Below, one piece after another: positions 36,501 through 42,894 of a stretch of DNA of 64,000 nt. The position numbers and the translations under genes are program-made. How positions within the stretch are numbered: position 1 is the first letter of the stretch; every line of letters begins with the position of its first letter. The DNA is from Lignipirellula cremea (GTDB lineage Bacteria > Planctomycetota > Planctomycetia > Pirellulales > Pirellulaceae), in the NCBI RefSeq assembly GCF_007751035.1, contig NZ_CP036433.1, positions 1,593,001-1,657,000 on the forward strand. Direction: 5' to 3'. The notes beneath the pieces were generated by a model. That model was given only the letters and a program-made list of their open reading frames with translations, was not told where the DNA came from and made no database searches.

Positions 36501-36550
36501 TTTTCGCCAATCACCCGTTGCTGCGCAGCTCGCTCAAGATCGACGAATAA
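33512..36550 (+). CDS. DUF4838 protein with CBM9-like C-terminal domain
   Basis: A 1012-residue exported protein (signal MIKETLSACRSGALACLALLVSLSTAWVHA). An N-terminal jelly-roll (about 150-260) precedes a glycosidase-like N-domain (GEIVLASNCDPREAYAARELQHWVHEITGKRLP, then GNAIYLFSAHPRGLLFGVCAFLEKN), as in GH67-type alpha-glucuronidases. DUF4838 follows, with SRVGDNWEVCSCPECM and FGFFGYYYSDGYN. The C-terminal domain (LYFKIDAFTSDGERVS, then GDRVEIVLRCDSATYYLALGEDE) is CBM9-like. I infer a surface or periplasmic enzyme acting on a polysaccharide. The start used follows TGGTTTCTGGA; the frame is open back to 33401. The next gene begins 73 bp downstream, suggesting an operon. Confidence 0.85.
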   Translation: MIKETLSACRSGALACLALLVSLSTAWVHAGEVVVARLPVEPETCYRLHFQVPTPDPSEGEPAQWLLRTVDVQGDRPFVGCHDQAWQQIAPDQKVFTHALQTIPGAKTLELVVRSAGQPPQIGEVMLEPYTPGDLLINGQFQEGPGNFSGWSEHLNCRFLEVEGKTALQVEHNGYALTDRIPVAGGANYRFDAGSTMPTYLLAYDADMQLLTPTPYNRLRDFRTPETAVWLRLLYQTSFDHIPVYRTRTITSVGLQRVEEGQAAAPADAPVFPGEIVLASNCDPREAYAARELQHWVHEITGKRLPLLAAPSARDNLKFFLGARWATDYEDDLKFLAGSDGYAVRRQGNAIYLFSAHPRGLLFGVCAFLEKNTDIIWPRPHADFAAIFSKTPNLEFPQADFRSRPAFAIRELNFLGGDRTPEQSQEWSGRNGANTPLRLGRGFPYLRWLSGATIGAGGGYIWNFLGLEQEDETLYPLVNGNRLRNMWRQPCYTHPGVPKVMADSAREMLESVPGREIEFLISRVGDNWEVCSCPECMQPIDLADGSRLEPQSTSSLKDRLFFSTRNYLMLNRMAEDLVKDYPDLKLHTHAYIFAAEPPKVKLHPAIVPHFAAYPTKDERYPILEQKSEEGREWGRRLRQWGEEQDVNFGFFGYYYSDGYNALADTAGPDYLALSRMGGIHAHCEGYPGDVDALNSWDYEGSEKWIMAKLQWDPSQDPAALREQYIQRTFRDAAGPMRAFYQLINASWHDPKNPTTVNCHTPGKEMFQKFLVDPGLEKQARAHLVEAQQVATDPRSRNLIVRMLAKFDQFAAELNRLIVPLVPESTEQWRQVDSPHWYKAHQVGDFQRIANWQPLPEKAETKYETRIAMMRDKTHLYFKIDAFTSDGERVSPRSRGGYFPQGDRVEIVLRCDSATYYLALGEDEREYMLKNWSTTHPWRNQVQVRFEQAEGLWTALVAVPLRDLEATPGKSDIDVKFGRVAHPHTPAREESTLDGRSIFANHPLLRSSLKIDE

Positions 36551-36623
36551 TGGCCCGCTCTGACTGCTTCTTTCCCGCCGTCTCCGTACGACCTCTCTCC
36601 GCGAACCGCCGAACAGGAACCTG

Positions 36624-37613
36624 ATGAAAACGATCCCCCTCGCGGCAGCCTGCACGATCGCCACGCTCTCCCTGCTGCTGGCGGCGGCCCCGGCAGACGC
36701 CCAGGCTTTGCTGGATATTACTTTCGAAGGCGACGACGTTGCCCAACACTTCGACCCCCTGGTGAACGGTGCATTGCTGGGCCCGGTTCGTGGAGCCCTG
36801 ACCATCAATTCCCAGGTGGATCGGCAAACGCTGAAGCCTGTCCCCGTGCAGCCGCTGGGGAAATACAAACTGACCGTGCGTGCGGCCGCCAACAATAGCG
36901 ACACGGTCGAGACGAACGACCGCATTGCGGAGATTCTGGAAAGAAGCGGCGGCCGCAGCTTCGCCGCCTGTGAGCTGGAGTTCCTTGATGCGGACGGCAA
37001 GCCGACGTCGTTCCTGCTGTACGGTCGGGTGAAGATCGAAACACAGGGCCTGGCTCTCGTCTCGGGCGACTTCCACGACTTTGTCACCGTCTTTTATGCA
37101 CCGCCCGCGGCCGCTTCTCTGCGGCTGGTTCTGGAGTCGCGGAAGGAGCGACTGTTCCTCGAACGCCTGGTGCTGGAACAGGAAACCGAAGAGGGCGCGG
37201 TCAATGGCAACCCGGACTTCCGATATGGCGAATACAATCTGGCGGGCTGGGAGCCTGATCCCGAGGGACGCCTCTACAAGCGGCCCGACGGCAAGACCGT
37301 GCTGAAGTGCGGTCTGTACGGACGCAGCTCCTTCTTCCCGGTGGACGACAGCAGCCGTTACTCGTTTCTCTGCCATGGCGTGGGCTACGACACCAAGGAC
37401 GGCAAAGTGACGGTCTCCTTTTACGACGAAGCCGGCAACGAGCTGGGCAACACCCATCTGTTCTGGGGCAAGGATATGGCAACCGGCGCCGTCAAATCCG
37501 GCATCCAGCCGCCGCCCGGCGCCCGACTTGCCCTGCTAAAAGCGTCCCGCGTGATCCTGGAAAAGGTCGTCGTCACCCAGGACGATCCTGCCGCCGGGGC
37601 GCCGGAGGAGTAA
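36624..37613 (+). CDS. Exported hypothetical protein with jelly-roll-like repeats
   Basis: A 329-residue protein with a signal peptide (MKTIPLAAACTIATLSLLLAAAPADA). The mature part appears to hold two beta-sandwich domains, each with carbohydrate-binding-like patterns: YKLTVRAAANNSDTVETND, then RYSFLCHGVGYDTKDGKVTVSFYDEAGNELG. Between them, VNGNPDFRYGEYNLAGWEPDPEG resembles the NGNFE..GxxGW start of CBM4/9-like modules. It lies 73 bp behind the DUF4838 gene on the same strand and probably supports it in glycan binding; this is inference. No catalytic motif is seen. Confidence 0.75.
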   Translation: MKTIPLAAACTIATLSLLLAAAPADAQALLDITFEGDDVAQHFDPLVNGALLGPVRGALTINSQVDRQTLKPVPVQPLGKYKLTVRAAANNSDTVETNDRIAEILERSGGRSFAACELEFLDADGKPTSFLLYGRVKIETQGLALVSGDFHDFVTVFYAPPAAASLRLVLESRKERLFLERLVLEQETEEGAVNGNPDFRYGEYNLAGWEPDPEGRLYKRPDGKTVLKCGLYGRSSFFPVDDSSRYSFLCHGVGYDTKDGKVTVSFYDEAGNELGNTHLFWGKDMATGAVKSGIQPPPGARLALLKASRVILEKVVVTQDDPAAGAPEE

Positions 37614-37617
37614 CCGC

Positions 37618-37757
37618 CAAGGCGACGTTCACTCGGAACGTGAAAAGAAAAACCGCCGGATTCTGGTTCGTCGTTTTGAGCAAGTGCAGACGCCGGACAG
37701 TCGACTTTCACTCCGTGAAAGATCGCGTTCTTTTGCGGGGACGGCGATAAGAATTAC
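37618..37757. repeat. CTTTC-hairpin dispersed repeat, copy B
   Basis: The unit includes GCCGGATTCTGGTTCGTCGT, CAGACGCCGGACAGTCG and the hairpin CTTTCAC-TCC-GTGAAAG at 37705-37721, followed by ATCGCGTTCTTTTGCGG. Copy C at 40533 shares all these blocks in the same order. Confidence 0.8.
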
Positions 37758-37957
37758 TGATTGAATTTGAAAAGACTCGTCCTGTCTTCTGGAGAAGGGG
37801 CTCTCCTGCCCGTTTACAATTGCAGGATAGAAGCGGAACCGGGTGTCACAGGAGAACGAGCGGCGCAAGCCAATCGCTGTACCGTTTCCTCGCTACTTCC
37901 GTCGAATTGGTCGGGTAGGAGCGCCCAACCCTCAGGGGTTAATAGCCCCGCAGTAAA

Positions 37958-38010
37958 TCTTTTCGCGTTCCGAGCAAAAGACGACTGCCCGTCGACTTCC
38001 GGCTAGGAAA
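37958..38010. repeat. CTTTC-hairpin repeat, partial copy
   Basis: CTTTTCGCGTTCCGAGCAAAAG followed by ACGACTGCCCGTCGACTTCC matches the block at 42020-42075 with small differences. Confidence 0.55.
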
Positions 38011-38039
38011 AGTTATGCAGCCGCAATGGTCGCTGTCCC

Positions 38040-39155
38040 CTATTCGTCACGCACCCATTCGCTATCGGGCAGAGTGAAGTCGGTCGCTTCGACTCTGGCG
38101 CCGAGCGTGTTGAACGCGGTGTGACGGAACTCGCTGGCCCTGATGGTCGCCTGGCCGCCGTTGATCCGCACCCGGCTGAGGCTGTTGTCGGGACGACTGC
38201 CGGCGATCTTCACCCGCAACAGATCCAGCTGAAAAGACGCCATCGGGGCGGAGGGGCTGCCGCTCAGGGCGGTGGCGGACGTGCGGTTCTGGATCAGGCA
38301 ATCTTCCAGCCGATGCTGCCGGCCGCGCAGCAGAACCTCGCAACTGACGCTGTCGCGGAACTCGCAGTGGCGATACGTGGTGATGCAGTCGTTCACGTCG
38401 GCGATTGCGTTATCGTTCCCCCAGAACTTGCCGTGCGTGATCTCGCAGCGGCACGTATCGTGAGCGCTAAAGCCTTCGTCAAAGCAGTCATAGCCGGTGA
38501 CCTGCTCCGCCTGAAGGAACGCGATCCGCCCGTGGATGTTGAAGCCGTCGTTCAGGAACCGTCGGGTATTCAGGTTCCGCACGACCAGCCGGTCGCCGTC
38601 GCTGCCGGTGGCGTAGCCATTCGCGCGGACGGACCATTCCAGCTTGTCGACAGCTCCGGCCACGTAGAGCCAGCCGGTCTGGTCGTCGATCTTTTCAAAG
38701 CAGTACTCGCCCGGCTGCAGCTCGGCCGGCGACGGGAAGTCGGGCAGCTTCGAGGCCGAACGCCCCATCCGCTGCAGCTTGCCGTCGACAAAGAGCAGGT
38801 GCCGATCATACGGCGTCAGCGGCAGGCGGCGCCGCCACAGGTTCTCTCCCTGCTCTTCCCAGCCGTCGGCGGGCAACGGATCGGAACCGTCGAGCGTGCA
38901 GCCGTTCCCTTCCAGCGTAATCCCGACCTTGTTGACAAAAGTCACCGATTGCCGAAAGACAGCGCCGGCCGGAGCCAGGCGAATCGTATCGCCGGCCTGG
39001 GCCCGCATCACGGCTTGCTGCAGGGTGGCCAGCGGTTCTGCTTCGCTGCCGGAATGCTGGTCGTTTCCCTGGGAAACGTGGACATGCCAGTCGGCCGCCG
39101 TGGCCAGCGACAGGCAGCCAAAGGTCCATACGATCGCGGTGAAAGTCGCCTTCAT
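38040..39155 (-). CDS. Exported right-handed beta-helix protein
   Basis: A 371-residue protein with a signal peptide (MKATFTAIVWTFGCLSLATA). The mature part starts DWHVHVSQGNDQHSGSEAEPLATLQQAVMRAQAGDTIRLAPAG, the hallmark entry of parallel beta-helix proteins related to polysaccharide lyases and pectate lyases (DUF1565-like). Rungs follow, such as RLVVRNLNTRRFLNDGFNIHG and CEITHGKFWGNDNAIADVNDCI. No lyase catalytic set can be assigned. It should act outside the cytoplasm, probably on a polysaccharide. The ATG at 39155 follows GGAGAACGG. It stands alone, convergent with the preceding operon. Confidence 0.8.
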   Translation of the reverse strand: MKATFTAIVWTFGCLSLATAADWHVHVSQGNDQHSGSEAEPLATLQQAVMRAQAGDTIRLAPAGAVFRQSVTFVNKVGITLEGNGCTLDGSDPLPADGWEEQGENLWRRRLPLTPYDRHLLFVDGKLQRMGRSASKLPDFPSPAELQPGEYCFEKIDDQTGWLYVAGAVDKLEWSVRANGYATGSDGDRLVVRNLNTRRFLNDGFNIHGRIAFLQAEQVTGYDCFDEGFSAHDTCRCEITHGKFWGNDNAIADVNDCITTYRHCEFRDSVSCEVLLRGRQHRLEDCLIQNRTSATALSGSPSAPMASFQLDLLRVKIAGSRPDNSLSRVRINGGQATIRASEFRHTAFNTLGARVEATDFTLPDSEWVRDE

Positions 39156-39441
39156 CAGGCCGTTCTCCTGGAGCGAGGGGGGCAAACCGGGCAATATAGC
39201 ATGCCTCCGCACGCCAGGCCGACGTGGCGTTCCGGCAACACGTTCGCTGGGGGAAACACGCCTTAGGAAAAGCGTGGCGAATTTACCACAGGCGAACCTG
39301 CGTGCGGCGTCTTTTTGAAATCGCAGGATCGACGCAACTCTATTTTATCAAGCAGGTTGCAGCGAACGTCTCGGAATCTTTGCGGGTTTGGCGCCCGCTT
39401 TGCGAATCATTGAATCTCCTCCCTGCCAGGGAATCGACCTT

Positions 39442-40446
39442 GTGGAACAACGACGAAACCCTGGCGACCAACAGACGCTGTTTGCGATGCGAGAGCCTGT
39501 GTCCCCTCAGGCTCTCGCGTTGCGACTGCGTCGCCTGTTCTTTCCAGTTTTGGCGGAGTTTCGACTCGGCTGTCCTTTAGACCTTTTGCCGCAATTTATG
39601 CACGCACGCGAATTGATTGAACTTGCCGCCATGCTGGCGACCCGCGCGGAAACCTTTGTCGAATTTGGCGAGCCCCCGGCAGCGGCCGCGGTGGAAGGCT
39701 ACTGGTCGGCTTCCAAGTGCCGACTGGATCGCTGGTATCGGGCAATGAAGCTGTACAACTCCCAGCGGCAAGCGGGCGACAACTCCACCCAAGCCTGGCG
39801 TCGTCTGCGTCCCGTGCTGGAAGAGGTGCTGGCCTCGGAAATGCTGACCCGCGTCTGGACGGCGGTCGCCAGCGCCCACGATCATCTGCATCAATCACGC
39901 GAGCTGGAACCGATTGCCCGGAGCGTGCTGATCGGCCATCTGGAAGCCCGGCATCGGGCGCTGAATTTGATGGTCTATGGCAAAGGTTTCGATGTCGCCG
40001 AAGCGGTCGAATTGAACCGCATCCGCCGGCGGGCTGAACGCTGGACCGACCTGCTGCTGGCCCGTCTGGCGGACCAGGCCGACGTACACGACCTGGCGTT
40101 TGATATGGAACGGACCAGCGAGTTTGGCCGGGATCTGCGGGAAGAACCGCACCCGGGACGCAGCTGGAATTTAATGCTGGCTTCGCTCCGGGCCGGCTTT
40201 CGCGTTGGACTCTCGCCCGGCAGCCCGAACGCGGACCTGAACGAACAGATCGCTTCGAGCCTGATCTCCTGCTGGGGACCCGAGCTGTTCGACGATACGG
40301 GCGTCGCAAAATCGCTCTGGATGATGCGGGTGGCCAAAACCACCAGCGACGCCGAAGGGCTGATCGACGAGCTGATCGCCATCGACGACGCTGTTCCGGC
40401 GCCGCATGTGCGATTCAACAATCGCCGCGGGGCCGGTCGCGAGTAA
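39442..40446 (+). CDS. Conserved planctomycete hypothetical protein
   Basis: About 334 residues from GTG at 39442 (AGGGAA upstream); ATG at 39487 is an alternative and the frame is open back to 39388. The protein is helical and cytoplasmic, without signal or membrane segments. Recognisable stretches are VEGYWSASKCRLDRWYRAMKLY, EEVLASEMLTRVWTAVASAHD, RHRALNLMVYGKGF and RAERWTDLLLARL. I recall relatives in other planctomycetes without known function; no catalytic motif is seen. The gene is single, flanked upstream by the divergent beta-helix gene and downstream by a dispersed repeat and a terminator. Confidence 0.7.
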   Translation: MEQRRNPGDQQTLFAMREPVSPQALALRLRRLFFPVLAEFRLGCPLDLLPQFMHARELIELAAMLATRAETFVEFGEPPAAAAVEGYWSASKCRLDRWYRAMKLYNSQRQAGDNSTQAWRRLRPVLEEVLASEMLTRVWTAVASAHDHLHQSRELEPIARSVLIGHLEARHRALNLMVYGKGFDVAEAVELNRIRRRAERWTDLLLARLADQADVHDLAFDMERTSEFGRDLREEPHPGRSWNLMLASLRAGFRVGLSPGSPNADLNEQIASSLISCWGPELFDDTGVAKSLWMMRVAKTTSDAEGLIDELIAIDDAVPAPHVRFNNRRGAGRE

Positions 40447-40532
40447 GCGACGTTCGGCGGGTGTTTCGCCGTTTTATTAGAAAGCGGGCGCAGCAAGTTT
40501 CTTTCGCCGGGAACGTACACCTTACAACGAAG

Positions 40533-40660
40533 CGAAATCGACGGTCGTCTTTCACTCCGACCGCGAAAAGAATAACGCCGGATATTGGTTCGTCGTTTCG
40601 AGCAAGGACAGACGCCGGACAGTCGCCTTTCACTCCGTGAAAGGACGCGTGCTTTCTGCG
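40533..40660. repeat. CTTTC-hairpin dispersed repeat, copy C
   Basis: GACGGTCGTCTTTCACTCCG, ACGCCGGATATTGGTTCGTC, CAGACGCCGGACAGTCGCC and the hairpin CTTTCAC-TCC-GTGAAAG (40627-40643) follow one another as in copy B. Confidence 0.8.
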
Positions 40661-40741
40661 CCGGCTGGTTCGCAAAGCAGCGCAACCCGAATCGACCGTA
40701 ATTGCCTTCGCGCTCCGAGTGAAAGTCGACATCCAGGAATC

Positions 40742-40780
40742 AAAGCCGGCCATGCGTTCCCCACGCAGGCCGGCTTTTTT
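40742..40780 (+). terminator. Intrinsic terminator, first duplicated unit
   Basis: AAAGCCGGCC (40742-40751) pairs with GGCCGGCTTT (40768-40777) and a T-run follows. A near-identical terminator stands at 41412-41451. Confidence 0.85.
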
Positions 40781-40978
40781 CGTTGCGTCGTGGAGGAACG
40801 ACGCGCGACGACTTGAGCCCATCTCCAAGAAAATCGGGAACTTCTGCAGCCGGCTGTCCGCTGGGATCACGTTTGAGGGATGAAGTAGTAACGGCAGTGA
40901 CAAAGCACACGCCGCAAACGACTTGAAACGGCGATGATCGCCGCGAAATCTACCTTCAAACGTACGAAAGTGAATCCC

Positions 40979-41320
40979 ATGAACGCTTGCAAAAAGATCC
41001 TCCTGTCGGTCGCAATCCTCGGTCTCCTCGGCATGGTCAGCGAAGCGAAAGCCCAGTTCAGTAGCGGTTCCAGCTCCAGCTGGAGCAGCAGCTCGTCCAG
41101 CAGCTGGGGTTATGGTCCCGGCGGCTCCTACAACAACAACACCAGCAACTCCTCTTCGCAGCAGTCCCGCTGGGGCAGCGGCCCGGGCGGAAGCTACTCG
41201 CAGAGCAGCGGCCGCAGCCAATCGAACCAGTGGGGATCGAGCTTAAACGCCAACGGCTACAACCGCTACAACAACCAGCAGAACAGCGGCTTCAACAACT
41301 TCCGCCGCTACTACCCGTAA
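40979..41320 (+). CDS. Small exported Ser/Asn/Gly-rich protein, paralogue 1
   Basis: A 113-residue protein with a signal peptide (MNACKKILLSVAILGLLGMVSEAKA). The mature 88 residues are low-complexity: runs of Ser and SSW, then GPGGSYNNN, QQSRWGSGPGGSY and a C-terminus GYNRYNNQQNSGFNNFRRYY. Composition resembles structural, prion-like or matrix proteins and lacks Cys. I prefer the ATG at 40979 because the sequence matches paralogue 2 exactly from there and shortly before; an ATG at 40934 is also in frame. The leader, gene and terminator are duplicated downstream. Exported and small, it may be part of the cell surface or matrix; function unknown. Confidence 0.8.
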   Translation: MNACKKILLSVAILGLLGMVSEAKAQFSSGSSSSWSSSSSSSWGYGPGGSYNNNTSNSSSQQSRWGSGPGGSYSQSSGRSQSNQWGSSLNANGYNRYNNQQNSGFNNFRRYYP

Positions 41321-41322
41321 GA

Positions 41323-41404
41323 CAAAGAACGCTACTTTCGCGGAGCGAAAGGCGACATACCAGCAGCAAAGAACGCTACTTTCGCGGAGCGAAAGGCGAC
41401 ATAC
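41323..41404 (+). repeat. Two identical 38-base repeat units with CTTTCGC-GGA hairpin
   Basis: Units at 41323-41360 and 41367-41404 are identical, with CTTTCGC-GGA-GCGAAAG in each and a 6-base spacer. They belong to the dispersed CTTTC-hairpin family (compare 23259-23275). Confidence 0.9.
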
Positions 41405-41411
41405 AAGAAAC

Positions 41412-41451
41412 AAAGCCGGCCCAGGCGTGAACCACGCAGGCCGGCTTTTTT
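41412..41451 (+). terminator. Intrinsic terminator of paralogue 1
   Basis: AAAGCCGGCC (41412-41421) pairs with GGCCGGCTTT (41439-41448), with further pairing through CGTG/CACG, followed by T residues. It closely resembles the terminator at 40742. Confidence 0.88.
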
Positions 41452-41656
41452 CGTTGCGTCAGCGGCAAGGGAGCCCCAGCCAGACGACTTGAGCCCATCT
41501 CCAAGAAAATCAGGAACTTCTGTCGGCGACTGTCCGGCAGGACCGCGTTTGAGGGATGAAGGTTTAACGGCAGTGACAAGTCACCCGCCGCCAACAACTT
41601 GAAAAGGCGTTGAAAGCCGATCCTTCCTCTCCCCTCAATTTGTGAAAGTGAATCCC

Positions 41657-41998
41657 ATGAACGCTTGCAAAAAAATCCTCCTGTCGGTCGCCGTCCTTGG
41701 TCTTCTCGGTCTGGTCAGCGAAGCGAACGCCCAGGGCTTCAGCGGTTCCAGCTCCAGTTGGAGCAGCAGCTGGTCCAGCAACTGGGGTTCGGGTCCGAAC
41801 GGTTCCTATAACAACAACACCAGCAACTTCTCCTCGCAACAGTCCCGCTGGGGCGGCGGCCCCGGCGGCAGCTACGTCCAGAACAGCGGCCGCAGCCAGT
41901 CCAACCAGTGGGGCTCGAGCTTCAACGGCAACGGCTACAACCGCTACAACAACCAGCAGAACAGCGGCTTCAACAACTTCCGCCGCTACTACCCGTAA
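41657..41998 (+). CDS. Small exported Ser/Asn/Gly-rich protein, paralogue 2
   Basis: A 113-residue protein, the same length as paralogue 1, with a near-identical signal peptide (MNACKKILLSVAVLGLLGLVSEANA) and an identical C-terminus (GYNRYNNQQNSGFNNFRRYY). The middle differs by substitutions only (GFSGSSSSWSSSWSSNWGSG, GGGPGGSYVQNSG), so the pair arose by tandem duplication and is diverging under length constraint. Export and low-complexity composition suggest a structural or surface role. The leader is shared with paralogue 1 (170 bases of similar sequence), so the same regulation is likely. A repeat-rich region follows. Confidence 0.8.
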   Translation: MNACKKILLSVAVLGLLGLVSEANAQGFSGSSSSWSSSWSSNWGSGPNGSYNNNTSNFSSQQSRWGGGPGGSYVQNSGRSQSNQWGSSFNGNGYNRYNNQQNSGFNNFRRYYP

Positions 41999-41999
41999 G

Positions 42000-42140
42000 A
42001 CAAAAAGAACGCCGATCCAAGATCGCGTTCTTTTGCGGAGCAAAAGACGACTAACCGTCGACTTCCGTCAGTTAGAAGTTTCTCGTTCCGAGTGATGGTC
42101 GACTGTCCGGCGTCTACTCTTTTCGCGATCGGCGCCAAAA
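42000..42140. repeat. CTTTC-hairpin dispersed repeat, copy E
   Basis: GATCGCGTTCTTTTGCGGAG, CAAAAGACGACT, CCGTCGACTTCCG and GTCGACTGTCCGGCGTCTAC recur here in an order similar to copies at 37.7-38.0 kb. Confidence 0.7.
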
Positions 42141-42214
42141 GACCGGGACCTGTCGCAACGCGACAAGTGATCGTCCTTTGGCCCTCTGCAGGCAACCGCA
42201 GCGCCGCTGGCGCG

Positions 42215-42376
42215 TCAGGCGGCTCTTTTTTCCTGGATGGCGCGCAGGCTCTCCAGGGCTTCTTCGGCTCGCTCCCAGCCGCCCATCCGTTCGATAAACT
42301 CGCGCATCTTTTCGATCTGGTCGGTGCGCTGTAAAGGGCCAGCCGGGGCCGGCATCTTCTTTTCATTTTCAGACAT
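42215..42376 (-). CDS. Tiny hypothetical protein (53 residues)
   Basis: The ATG at 42376 follows an excellent AAGGAG site at normal spacing. The 53 residues (MSENEKKMPAPAGPLQRTDQ, later IERMGGWERAEEALESLRAI) form a charged helical protein without signal peptide. The end of the gene lies beside repeat copy E. The clean ribosome-binding site and helix pattern support a real gene, though I know no family. It diverges from the small gene at 42622 across 245 bp. Confidence 0.65.
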   Translation of the reverse strand: MSENEKKMPAPAGPLQRTDQIEKMREFIERMGGWERAEEALESLRAIQEKRAA

Positions 42377-42621
42377 CAAGCGGCTCCTTGTACAAAGGGA
42401 AAGCAGAGGATCCGGGACGGTCCAGTTCGTCCGTATCTCATGTTTCGCCTGAAACTGCCGTCTGGCTCGATGTTTTTTACAGGAATGATTGCAAGCAATA
42501 TTTGGGCAAAATGGCCATTGTGGGAGAATTGGGTTTATCTGCGAATCCCGATTGTTCGATAACAAGATTGTTCCGCCAAGGACTAACTTATATTCATCCC
42601 CCTTAGCCAAGGGATGCCAGC

Positions 42622-42894
42622 ATGACGCTTTCGCAATCGCCAACGCTAAATATCCGCCGCCTGGCGGAGACGGAATTCTATCAACTGGGCGCACCAATGG
42701 ACGAAGTTCGCTCGCTCGAAGAGCGAGTCCGCATCGATGGCGGCAAGGTCGTCGCCCGCACCTATCGAGCCGCCGGCATGATGGCGATGTGGATGATCGA
42801 CATCGGCATTGTGCAGTTCTACGGACCTGAAGGAGAAATGCTGCGGACCGTGAATCTCTTCCAGCAGGAACAGTCGGCCCGTGCGGCCGCCTAG
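42622..42894 (+). CDS. Small hypothetical protein (90 residues)
   Basis: The ATG at 42622 follows AAGGGA at about 11 bases. The protein (LNIRRLAETEFYQLGAPMDE, then EERVRIDGGKVVARTYRAAG, MMAMWMIDIGIVQFYGPEGEMLRTVNL) is soluble, mixed alpha/beta, without signal peptide. The composition and length look like a compact planctomycete-specific protein; I do not know its function. Its stop codon overlaps the stop of the converging 922-residue gene by three bases. Confidence 0.7.
   Translation: MTLSQSPTLNIRRLAETEFYQLGAPMDEVRSLEERVRIDGGKVVARTYRAAGMMAMWMIDIGIVQFYGPEGEMLRTVNLFQQEQSARAAA

Larger units (their letters stand above)
37614..38039. other. Intergenic region filled with dispersed repeats
   Basis: Between the converging exported-protein and beta-helix genes lie a copy of the CTTTC-hairpin repeat (hairpin 37705-37721) and a partial relative at 37958-38010 (CAAAAGACGACT, GTCGACTTCCG). 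No gene is recognised. Confidence 0.6.
40447..40978. other. Intergenic region: repeat, terminator and conserved leader
   Basis: In order: CTTTC-hairpin repeat copy C, a strong terminator (40742-40780) and a leader from 40811 that is duplicated before the second paralogue at 41487. No further gene. Confidence 0.6.
41321..41656. other. Intergenic region: tandem repeats, terminator, leader
   Basis: Between the two paralogues lie two identical 38-base repeat units, a terminator (41412-41451) and a leader (41487-41656) that copies 40811-40978. No gene. Confidence 0.6.

Noticed and set aside
39224-39580. Plus-strand frame overlapping the start of the conserved hypothetical gene
   Set aside because: It is in a different frame with irregular composition and no ribosome-binding site.
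41323-41404. Two spaced identical units resembling a minimal CRISPR array
   Set aside because: Only two units with a 6-base spacer, no cas genes, and the same unit occurs dispersed in the window; it is a hairpin repeat.
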